NCBI RefSeq assembly: GCF_001411555.2 | Contig: NC_049902.1 | Location: 12,875,423 to 12,939,422 of the forward strand | Reading direction: 5' to 3' | Origin: Juglans regia | Taxonomy: Eukaryota > Streptophyta > Magnoliopsida > Fagales > Juglandaceae | DNA length: 64,000 nt | In this document: piece by piece, positions 39,301-51,300 of the stretch | Layout: every line of letters starts with the position of its first letter | How positions within the stretch are numbered: position 1 is the first letter of the stretch | The notes under the pieces: generated by a model | What the model saw: only the letters and a program-made list of their open reading frames with translations | Told to the model about the DNA's origin: nothing | Databases searched by the model: none | Position numbers and translations under genes: made by a program

Positions 39301-42300
39301 TTGATGAAAGAATGGGTAGGTGAAAAATCTGAGCTTCTTGATGGAGAAGATTTGGATTGGGCAAGTATTGAGGAGCCATTGGCCTCACTAAATGAGGAAG
39401 ACAATGATAATATTGGTGTTGATGTTGATGACGGAGATGACGTTGATGAAAATATTTTGATTAACATGTCGAATCCTGATCCTTATTGTCTTTTTCTTTG
39501 ATGACGTAGTGAAGTTAATGATTTTATCATGATAATATTGGTATTTATAACTTTATGTTAGTTGTAACTTAAAACTTAAGACTTGTATTGAGAATATTGA
39601 GTTTGACTTATTTTGTTGTTATTTTGGAATACAGTTAATGCTTGTATATATATAATTTATCCAGGTTTAAATTATTCCAAAACGGTATACAAAACAGTAC
39701 CGGTACCGAAACGGTATCGTGACCTAAATATTATGCCGGAACGGTACACGAAACGGTACCGGTACCGAAATATTTCATTCCAGTGCCTTGACCGGTACGG
39801 CTTCCGGTACGGTATTCAAAACTTTGATGAAAATACCTTACACCCTAATATGCTAGTCAAACAATATTGACCCAAGGAGCAATAGCACATCTGCTATGAC
39901 AAAAAAAACTAGTCAATTTGATGCTTCTCTAGAATCACATGTAAATCCGAATTAGTAGTAGTCAACGTGTGACTTAGCCCTCATGACTACCTTTATAATA
40001 ACTCGGCCACTCTATGTGAGTTCTTCATTTTCCCAACAATAGGAGTGGGGTGTTACAAATTGCCCCTCTTAAATTGCCAATGTCCTTATTACGGCCATAA
40101 CATACAGTACTCAAGTATCACACAGTTTGGCCTTACTTGGTTGCTTTGATACTATATGTAGTAGCCATGCAAAGAAAGCATTAGCCATATCTGCACTATA
40201 GCCCCAAAAAGACTAGTCAATTTAATGCTTCTCTAGAATCACTACTCCCATCAAGACCATATTATATCCTCCAGTATCACATGGTTAGCCGTATAACCTG
40301 GATCTGATACCATAAATGACCCAGGGATAGCACTAATCACATCTATCTTATAACCCCAAAAAGACTAGCAATGTGAAACTTCACTAGTAAGTAGCCATAG
40401 TGAGACTTTGCACCCTGACTACTTTATAACTTTTCCAATTTATGACCAGGGTGTTTCAATGAATGAAACCATAAAATGCACTTTAAAGTCCTCCACGATA
40501 ACCACACACAATGTTGAATTTCCTTCACTTGTAATACCTAATCTGATGGCATTGTAACAGTACAAGCCCCATTATCATTGGAGGGCAAGAACTCAAGGGG
40601 ACAGAATTTCCTCTAGAAACCCTTTCAATTTCAAACTGGACAAGACATCACCTCACCTATTCAAGCCAATACCACCAATCTCAGCCTCTTCAGAAGGTAT
40701 CACCACCTTACCTTAATCCAATTTGGTGCTATTCTCCATTAACTAAGCAACGAGAGTCACCCAAGAAACTCAGCGAGGGGAGAAGGGAAGAATTCTGCCA
40801 AGGGGAATCATGTTTCTCCATTGTCAAACATGGTTCATTCCAAGCATTGAGAGTCACCCAAGGGTACTAGACTTGAATTGAGGATCTTCATCAACTGACA
40901 TCTACCCATTTAAGGACCACACCTCGACACCGTATCCCCACCCCTAAAGCTCTTTATTGACAAAAGATGGGTCAGAAAAAGAGGGACCCATACCAGAATA
41001 TGTATCATCATTGGAATATTGCCAGAGGGTTCCTCCACCTTGCTCCATGGGGCCAGGGTTCTTCAGTCAGGCACTCAACTGGGACATAAACTCATTTCCA
41101 TGGGAAGAAAAGCATGAGGTCAGTTTTCTACTTTGTGTTTTTCCTTAGTCTTAAACAGAAAAAAACAATAAACACAAAAAGGGGAATGAATAACAGCATT
41201 AGAAATTTAGAAGCATCTCACCACAGGCTTTGTGACCTTGCATTACAGTCTATACTGATCATCCATCACTTTTCATGGATGTAAATGTCTATCATTTGCA
41301 ATGCTACTTGGTCATATTTGCCGAGGTAAAAAGTAAGTATTTTTTTTTTTTGATAAGTAAGAAATTTATTGAAACCACGTAATTAGGCATAGCCCAAGTA
41401 CACAAGAAGTATACAAGAGAAAACACCTAATTACAAACTAAAGCTGAAAAACAGCATGAAAGTCATTTGGCACTAAACCCATCCATTACAAGAATAGAAG
41501 CCCAAAGCAACAAAGAGTGAAAAAAAGAAAGCCCTAATCTCATCCACCGAGCGTTCTCTATTATCGAAACAGCGACCATTCCTCTCATTCCAAATACACC
41601 ACATAAGGCAAAGAGGAACCATCTTCCAAACAGCCGCTATTTGATGATCTCCTTGAATCCCTCTCCAACAGGCCAAAAGATTCACCATACTCTTAGGCAT
41701 CACCCAAGCAATGCCAAGCTTGGCAAAGACCTCATCCCACAAAGCCCTCGACACATCACAATGAAGAAGAAGATGGTCTGCCGATTCTCCACACCTTTTG
41801 CACATAAAGCACCAATCCATTGCTATGATACTGCGCTTTCTCAGCTTGTCAATAGTAAGGATTTTCTCATGAGAAGCCAACCACCCGAAGAATCGGACCT
41901 TTAGAGGCACTTTGCATCTCCAAATATTTTTCCAAGGGAAAAAATCAGTAGAAGGTTGTGACACCAAAACCTTGTATAAAGATCTAACTGAAAAATTCTT
42001 ATTACCAAGCTGATTCCATATTAATCTATCCTCCCCTCCAGCTTTAAGTTTAGAGAATAGAGCAAGCTGTAGAAATCAGTGATGGCCCCCACCTCCCAAT
42101 CATGAGCATCTCTAATAGAACTTACTGACCACTGAATAAAACCAGCAGTGTTGTCCATGCAATCAGCCAAAGGAGCGCCTTTATCCAAAGCTATTCTAAA
42201 GAGGGAAGGGAAAGCAATATTCAAGACCACGTCTCCACAGCAAAAATCATGCCAAAAACTGATTCAGTTACCCCTATCCACTTCAAATCTGAAATTTTTG

Positions 42301-45300
42301 GAGAACTCCCCCCATCTATTACGAATGAAATTCCATAACCCCACTCCGTATGCCCCTCTAACTTCGTTTGAGCACCAAGCTCCCCAAATACTCCCATATT
42401 TGGCATCAATAACAATCCTCCAAAGAGCATCCCCTTCTTGATGATACCGCCACAACCATTTCTCCTTTATACTTGGGAGGTTTGGGGATTAGAAAGCTGA
42501 AAAGTAAGTAATTTATGTTCAGTTGATAATATTACTAGTATTTTTTCTTTAGAAAATTTAAAATCCTTGAGCAGATTGTTTGTCATGGGTGTTAAGGAAA
42601 GGGAGCATTGGATGGGAAGTATGCAGTAGAGGTACACGAGGCAAGAGGTGAAGCGCAGTGAAGTGAAGTATCAGGGCCCGAGGGAGCATGTGGGAAGCAC
42701 GTGATTCATTAAGTGGGGGAATTTACTTTAGTGTCCTTACTGTAATGGAATTAACTGTAGATTGAATTGTATAAAGGAATTGTCATGAGAGGAAATAAAC
42801 ACAGAAGGATTTTCATAAATGCAATCTGCATTTTTTGGAGGCGCTGGTTCCTCGAAAACCAGAAGTTCATTTCCTTGATTCTCATTCTCTTTACATACTT
42901 TCTTTCTTGTATTTTTCATGATCTTGGTTGAAGAAGCAGCAGAAGATACTTGGGTTCTTAACATTGTTCTCCTTCATCGAACTCAATGCGAAATCATCCA
43001 TTCCAATCTGAATCTTGGGAACTAAATGGAAATAAATTGTACTTACAGACTCCACGACCTCGATTGCATGGGAAGTTTCGCTGAAGACAGTTCAAACCTG
43101 AAGGCAAACTGCTGAAAGCAGAAAAGAATCAGACATAAGACAAGGTTAAGCATCATTTTAACATCCATATATTTCTACTGGGATTAAGTAATCACTGCTA
43201 TAATGAGAAAAAGTGCAATGGTGAAAAGAAACAAGCATTCTCCTTCTGTATGTGCTCCAATGATGACAATTGATTTGGCTATTATATAGGGCATCCACCA
43301 CACATAAATAACGACTCTTAGATGATTTTAAGTATCGAATAGATTCCTTTCTTTCTCTCTTTGATGACTATGAAGTTAACTCCATGATAGGGCATCTCAC
43401 TTCCATATAGAAAAAAGGATAAGAGCTAGAATTCTTTTTTTCCCAAATCTTAGTTGTTTTATACACCCAATCAGTTTTTTTCATATTCAGTAACAGCAAT
43501 GTTACAGAATGTTATGTCCTAGATTTATGTCAATCCTTTATTTGCTCCATGTAAGTAGCATCGTTTGTTAAATTCCAACAGCAATGATTTGCTCCATGTA
43601 ACCTATTTTTCATCTATCTTAACAGTCAGTATTGAACGGGGGGGCACTGTGTGTCAGTTCATGATAGCTAGAGACTGCAATGTGCCCTGTTCGGTAATTT
43701 GGAGTAAAATTGCAAAACCCTTGGTAATTCGAAAGTGAAAATTTACTCTGTATATCATCTACAACTTTTTTTGTGAGACAGCAGAAAATATTATTTATTT
43801 ATACTTACTAAAGTAGTATATTGCTCATAGAATAGAATGACTTATAATAATGTTTTCACAAAACTGCAAGAAAATATCTATCAGAACAAATAAGTATATT
43901 GAAAACCTCAATAATACTGCTTACAGTGTGACTAGCCATAATTGGAAAGACATCCACAGCAAGTGCAGAAAAAGACAACAACATTGTAGTTGAAGTGCAA
44001 AGTAACTATTTACCATGGAAGACTCGTGCAGTACAAGTAAAAAACAACAGAGAATCACCTGTTGTTTGAACTTCTAATTGTGAAGTTGTTGGCAACTAAG
44101 TTACTGCATATTACATCCCATGAAAAACAAAAGTTAGTTCCACAACCATTTAAATGGATGCAGAATAAAAGACCATGTAGAAAATACAACTTTTTGGAAT
44201 CGTTGTTAAGAAGAAATAAGTTATTCCAGAACTAGAAGATCGTACTATTGAAAAAAAGGCACATAGAAACATTTAGTACCACAACTGGAAAACAAAGGAA
44301 TGAGTAACAGTAAACATACAGTTGTAAATTTTCTTCATTGGCCCAAGAAGGAAAGCTCCCAACTAAATTATTGTATGACAAATCTCTGCAAGAAAAAAAA
44401 TATAAGAGAACATAAGCACATTCAAGTAAATTAGACTTTCAGAGATTAGTCAACCCATCAAATGTTTTTCTTATAAGCTAGACACCACAGGAATTCAGAT
44501 CTAAAATCTTTATTTCTGCATACTTCCTTATAGACCTACGCAAGTTGGTCATACAAAAGGGATATCCAAACTTTCATATATATATATATATATATATAAA
44601 TAAGGATATCCAAACTTTATAATGCAAAGAGTTTCAAGACAACCAATAGAATATGCTTAAAGAAAAGTTCAACGAAGAGATACTTCGAAACAGATGTAAC
44701 CTATTGTTTTAAAACAAACAGAGAAAGCCAATTTGATGTTAAAGTTGACAGTCAAACTAACTGACTATTTCACCTTGCAATTTTATATTGAAAACCAGTC
44801 ACATTCTTTTTACGTTTTACCTTTCTTTCTTTTTTCTTGGTCTTTTATAAATGTCATTAACCAAAAAGAATAATGGGCCCCAAGAGAGCTAATATCATCA
44901 CATGAAATTGCTTTTGGTGCACATCTATATCCATGTGTAAAATTATGTTCTTTTGTACTTGTGTTTTTCTAGCTATCTATTATTATTATAACTTCACCAT
45001 AGAACAGCCAAAAGGAGCACAGTGGCAAGAAGATGTCCATAAGACCCTTTATAAGACCTAGACAACACCTTCCTTCTATAAGACCCTCACAAATCTGCAG
45101 CACAATCACTTTCCTTGGAAAACCATTTGGAGAAATATGGTGCCTCTCGAGGCGGAATTTATCGCTTGGACAACTTCTTTGGGCAAGATTTTGACTATGG
45201 ATAACTTACAGAAACGTAATGTGATTGTTGTGGATTCGTTTTGTATGTGCAGGAAGAATGGCGAGATTGTGGATCATCTGCTACTACATTGTGAGGCCGC

Positions 45301-48300
45301 TAGGGCGTTATGGGATGATGTCTTTAGAAGATTGGAGCTAGCCTGGGTTATGCTTGCTACTGTGGTTGAGCTTATGGCCAGCTGGACAAATTTGAGCAGT
45401 ATTCCACCAATCACAGCTATGTGGAAGATGGTTCCTATTTGTATTATATGGTGCCTATGGAAAGAATGAAATGATCGAACTTTTGAAGATTAGGAGAACT
45501 CATTGGAGAAGATTAGATTGTTCGTTGCTAAAACTTTATCCCTATGGGCTAAAGGCATAGATTTCAATGGCCTAGATTTTTATGATTTTCTTGTTTCTAT
45601 TTCTTCCTCCAAACTAGGTGTTACCTCTTATATACTCTATGTGTACTTGAGCTATACCTATTCTTATCAATATAATCTTTTACTTATCAAGAAAAAAATG
45701 ACCTAGGCCACAATGCCATAGACTAGAGTGCTCGATGAGGAGAGACAGATGTTATGTCCCAATAAAGGCCACCAACTTTGTGCCTCATACCAATCATACT
45801 CGTTGTCTTGAGATTCTAAAACATACGAAAAGACAGATAAAACTTAGAGATCACTAGATAGTTTTGGTGTTCTTGCTAATAGACAATAAATGAAAAGGAA
45901 AACAAAGAACATAGAGAACGAACAATAGGTATATATCGTGAGTAAGATGTGCATGCAACTTTAGCTAGGGATACCATTAGCAAAAATAGCATTTAAGGAG
46001 AAGAAATAGGATGATAATCAGACAAGGAGCCAGATAAACAAGTTATATGTTCAACTGTGCCATAACTGATGACCCAAGAATCTCGAGTGGAGGATAAAAG
46101 ACATGTAGGTGTAGTACCTAACTAGGGCAGAGTAGCCATGGAGGGAGAAGTGACCTATTGATGAGTTAGGAACTTCTTTTGATGAGGAGGAATCCCAGAC
46201 ACCGTGCAAATGCATCATGTCTATTACCTACTTAAACCCTAGGCCCATGTAATGCGTCTACACCACACAAATGAAGTAAGTCGTTAGCCTTTCACTAAAG
46301 GGATCAGGCTAGTAGGAAGTGTTTGCACCCAAGGGTTTGAACCTTAGTCGTTGGGGGAGCATACCCCAAGAACAAGGTTCTTACCACTTGAGCATCCACG
46401 GGGGTATGAGTTAGGAACAATGCATATACATCTAGCGGAATAGGAATTGACTCAAAATCCAATGTTGGAGTCAGGTTAGATAGGAGTCTTGATGATGAAA
46501 GTAGTTCGTTGTGAGAAGTAGACAAGATGAGCTAACCCAAATATGGCCTTCTATGTAGACCGCATCAGTAGTTGACTAAGGGACTAGCATGACCACACTG
46601 AGTACATGTTTTAGACTCAGGGCTCGTTTGAACACTTAGAATATTTCAGAATATCTGTGAATAGTAATGAAATGGTTTGTGAATAGTAGTGAAATGGTTT
46701 GGGTTAAGATGTTTTATTGGGTTTTGGGAAAGGAGAGAAAAAGTTGAATAAAAATATTATAAAGTTAAAAAATTGTGTGAATATAAATTTTTAATATTAT
46801 TTTTTTTTTAAATTTGAAAAAGTTGTATTTTTTTTTGTGTTTTGCTTGGAAGTTTGGAAAATTGTATTGGGTTTTATGTTTGGATAATGATTGCATAATG
46901 ATTAGATGAAAAAGTTGAAGATTTGAAATTGAAAAGTGTTTTGTGTTTGAGCGATGTTTGGGAAAGAAATATATGAGAATATCTTAGAATACTTGAGAAT
47001 ACCTCAGTGTCCAAACTAGCCCTCAATCTCAAGTATGACCACGGCTTGAGAGACTACAGCCACATAAATCACAATAAGCTTAATCAATGCATTCCCCATG
47101 CAACTACTAGAAATTTTAGAGAAATTAGATAATTTAGGGTGCAAATTGAAGCTTTTTCCATTTTGAGGTGCAAAGTGAACAAAATTTAGTAGTTTGTGGG
47201 TGAAAAGTGCAACTTTCCAAATGAGAAGAATAAAAGTTATATTAAGGAACATGACTTGGAAAAACATTTTTATAAGTAAAATGAGTTTTATCAATGATAA
47301 TTTACTGGACTATACAAAATGTACACCTAGAGAGAGAAGGAAAAAGGAGCAAAAAATACTGATTTTTTTTTTTGACAAGTAAAAAAGTATTAGAATTAGT
47401 AAATAGGCGTAGCCCAAGTACATAAGAAGTATATAAAAGAGAAGACCTAATTACAAGTTAGAAGGTAGAAATAGAAATGGATGATAGAAAATCATGAAAA
47501 CTAATCCCATTGAATACAGTAGTAGAAGCCCAAAGGAATAAAGTATGGAAAAAGAAACGTCTAGTATCATTCAAAGAGCATTCCTGACCTTCAAAACTCC
47601 AGTCATTCCTTTTAAGCTAATGCACCAAATGAGACAGAAATGGATCATTTTCCACACAACAGCAAGTTGGGGGTCCCTTGAAAGCCCCTCCAACAAGCAA
47701 GAAGATCCACCACCCTTATAGGCATCGCCCATGCAAGTCCAATCTTGCTGAAAATATTGTCCCATAATGCTCTTGTCACCTCACAATGGAGTAGTAAATG
47801 ACCCACAAATTCACCACATCTTTTACACATATGGCACCAATCTGTGAAATTAAGCCACACTTCCTAAGATTGCCAATGGTCAGAGACTCAGAAGTATCTC
47901 AAGGGAAGCAATCCAAACACAGAAAACAACCTTGGAAGGAACCTTACACCTCTAAATGCATTTCCAAGGAAATAGATTATGATTTTGACATGCCAAAATC
48001 TGGTAAATGGATAGAACAGTGAACTTCTTGTTCCTAGTATAAATCTAGAGCATCCTGTCAACCTCAACGCTACCAATACTCAGTGTGCAGCAAGCAGAAA
48101 AATTCAGAGATAATGCCAATCGTGGGCGGCTCTAAGAAAACGAATATCCCACAGTAAAGAACCACTAGGTTGTCCCAAAAATTCGCCACCAAAGCCTGCG
48201 GATCGTAAGAAATCCAAAAAAAAGGCATAAACACAATCTTGAGAGCTTTATCAGCACATCTAGTGTCATGCCAAAATCTAACCCTGGAACCTTCACTGAT

Positions 48301-51300
48301 CCCACATCTAATATGACTAACAAGCTCAACCAACCATTCCTAACATTTTTCCACAACTCCACACCATACACGACTCTCACTTCATTAGAACACCAAACAC
48401 CCCAAGCACTCACACATTTGCAATCAATAACAACCCTCCACAATGATACCCCTATTACGGAGATGTGATTTGGGAGATTTGTTCTATTTTTGGTCATACT
48501 TTCCTTTCTAGCTACATTGTATATAGCTGTCAATTAGGATGTAAATACTTACCTTGTATAGCATATTAGTGATAGATATATACATAGAATCCGACAACAA
48601 TTATGTAATCTCTACTCTATATAATAAATGCAAACCCTCAGTAAAGGGCATTCAAACCAATTTGACATGGTTTCAGAGCCACAAACTTAGAAATATTTTT
48701 GGTTCTTTCTCGTGGGATTTTTTTTTTTGCTGGTGGATGATTGGGTTGATCTTGTTAGCACTTTCTGTGTGCCGTTTGGTTGTTTAGGGGATGTACTTCT
48801 TCTTCCCGTTGGTAGGTGATAGTTTTGCCACTATCGGCACTGTCTGTGAGCATTCGTGTCTTCGGCATAGCTGGGCTGCGACATTTCTTGGTGTTTCTCG
48901 GCATTGTCTGTGTGGTTCTCGGCAGTTTGTGTGGGTGGCTGTGTGGTGGTCAACGGTCTTTATGGCAGTCGGCAGTCTCTGCTCTGGTGTTTCGTTGCTT
49001 CTGGGCATGTTACAGTTTTTTTCGCTATTTTTATGTGACTTTCATCATGTCTGTTGAGAATACTATTGTTCGTTTTACTAGAAATAAGTGGGAATTCCAA
49101 TTTAAAATGTTTCTGAAAGGGAATGAATTATCAAATCATATTGATGGTTTTGCTAAAATTCCCACTGATGAAAAAGAACTTGTACAATGGGAGGTCAAGG
49201 ATGCTAAGGTGGTCTCTTGGCTGTTGGGGACGATTGAGCCCCACCTTGTGACAAATCTTCGTTGTTTTACTACGGCTCAAGTTATGTGGGACTATCTCCA
49301 TCGTATTTATCACCAAGACCACAGCGCTCGAAAATTATAATTGGAGTTGGAAATTAGCAATTACATTCAAGTTACTTTGACCATTGAACAATTTTAAGCG
49401 AGTATTCTGCTGCAAGGAATATGGGCAAATTGCTACCAATTGTCCTAAGAAATATTGTTCTTATTGCAAGAAAAAGGGTCACATTATCAAAGAATGTCAT
49501 ATCCGCCCCCAAAATCGTCGGGCCCAAGCATTTCAAACTTTTGTGATTGTCCCTCCCATAACAACTTCTATAGCATCTGTCTCTTCCTCAGGTGCTTTCT
49601 TTGATCTTGCACCTCCTGCAGCAAATTACTACACACCAGAAATGATGCAACAGATGCTAATTTAGGCCTTATCTGCAATGGGATTGCAAGGTAAAAATTC
49701 TACTAAACTCTGGTACGTAGACTCGGGGGCCTCTAATCACATGAAAAATACTCCCACCGCTCTGTGTCATGTTCGGGCCTATGCTGGTCAATCTGCCATT
49801 CAGACTGCCAATGGAAGTTCTTTGCCAATAGTTGTTGTTGGAGATGCCTCTTCTACATTTACTGATGTGTTTCTTACTCTCAGCTTACCATAAATCTTAT
49901 TTCTGTTAGTCAATTAATTGATAACAATTGTGCTGTTAATTTTTCTGATGATGGTTGTGTTGTGCAGGACTAGGTAACTGGGGAGCCGATCGTGAAGGGA
50001 CCTAAAGTGGGGCGCTTGTTTCCACTACTTTTACCTATTACAGCACTTTCTCCAGTTTCTTCTATTAAGCCTTTTGCTTGTAATAATGTTTCCGATCTAA
50101 GTATGGTGTGGCATCGTCGTTTAGACTATCCCAATACTTAGATCTTATCTCATGTATTGCACTCTGGTTTTCTTGGTAATAAAGAATGGTATTCTTTATC
50201 TCTTAAGTGTGATTCTTGCAAACTTAGTAAAAGCAAAACTCTTCTATTTCCTTTGCATGCTAGTAGAGCTTCTCACTACTTAGATCTTATCCATAGTGAT
50301 GTTTGGAAACCTTCCTCGGTTAATTCACATGAAAAATTTAAATACCATGTGACTTTCATTGATGATCATAGCAGATTTACTTGAGTTGATTTTCTTCGCT
50401 CTAAATCTGAGATTTTTCTTACTTTCAATGAGTTTTTAGTGTATGTTGACAATCAATTTTCTACGACTATTAACACATTACGCATAGATTCTGGTGGTGA
50501 ATATTTGTCTACTGAGTTTCAAGCATTCTTGGCATCTAAAGGTATTATTCATCAACGTTCCTGTCCCACTACTCCCCAACAGAATGGAGTAGCCGAACGC
50601 AAAAATCATAATCTTCTTGATGTGGTACGTACTCTCTTGTTAGAATCATCTGTTCCATCCATGCTCTGGGTCGAGGTTCTGAAAATTGCTACTCACTTGA
50701 TTAATCGTTTACCTTCCCAAGTCTTACAAATGGAGTCTCTTTATTTCCACTTATTAGCTAAGCAATCTAGTTATGATAATCTCCGTATCTTTGGTTGTGC
50801 ATGTTTTGTTCATTTACCTCCTCATGAGCGATATAAATTATCTGCTAAATCTGTTAAATGTGCATTCTTGGGATATAATGTGTCAAAAGGGATTTGTTTG
50901 CTATGATCCTACTTTACATTGTACACGCATTTCTAGCAATGTTATTTTCTTTGAAAATCAACATTTATTTCTTGTGTCCTTTGTGCCCTCTTCTTCTACT
51001 GCGGTCCTTCCCTCCTTTGAGCAGCATTTCTCAGATCTTCATCAAGTTAGCTTCCGCTTTAAACCAGATATTGTGTATACAAGACACTCCTACCCACAGT
51101 CTCTTACGGTGGCTCACCCGATATCTAATCCTACCATGCTCCAGAACCAGTCAGTTGCAGCACCTCCAGAACCTTTGGTACATTGCTCTCCTCTAGTGTC
51201 TATACCTCCGGATAGGTATGGGTTTTCTTCTGGCCAATCTATTTCAACTCTTACTGCTGCATTGTCCAATTTTGATATTCCCACATACTACTCACATACT

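Larger units (their letters stand above)
36131..39826 (+). mobile_element. hAT DNA transposon with perfect 8-bp target duplication
   Basis: The element starts cagtgtttttgatacc. Read inward from the other end it starts caaagttttgaatacc; the two agree at 12 of 16 positions. atgaaaat stands on both sides (36,123-36,130 and 39,827-39,834). Both subterminal regions (36,141-36,330 and 39,680-39,815) are crowded with GTACCGG/CCGGTAC, probably transposase-binding motifs. A BED/DUF659 transposase lies inside. It is inserted in a LINE fragment in a receptor kinase intron, antisense to that gene. The transposase has two in-frame stops, so mobility would need help in trans. Confidence 0.95.
34950..39875 (-). 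mobile_element. LINE ORF2 fragment split by two MITEs and a hAT element
   Basis: Read right to left on the minus strand, the RT end can be followed through three pieces. 39,870-39,827: [11 protein letters not shown]. 36,122-35,706: [36 protein letters not shown], then [12 protein letters not shown]. 35,165-34,960: [20 protein letters not shown]. The pieces are collinear with the LINE at 41,340-42,499 and at 60,888-61,980, which proves that the material between them was inserted. Many stops; inactive. Confidence 0.75.

Noticed and set aside
42737..42964. 75-residue minus-strand frame starting [11 protein letters not shown]
   Set aside because: It lies entirely inside the candidate solo LTR and has no known domain.
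43098..43099. AG at 43,098-43,099 as acceptor for the C-rich linker exon
   Set aside because: Using it breaks the phase and loses SLPSG, which is conserved in the family; the AG at 43,112-43,113 fits both.
48784..49008. 74-residue minus-strand frame ([10 protein letters not shown])
   Set aside because: Opposite strand of the copia leader before gag; no domain.
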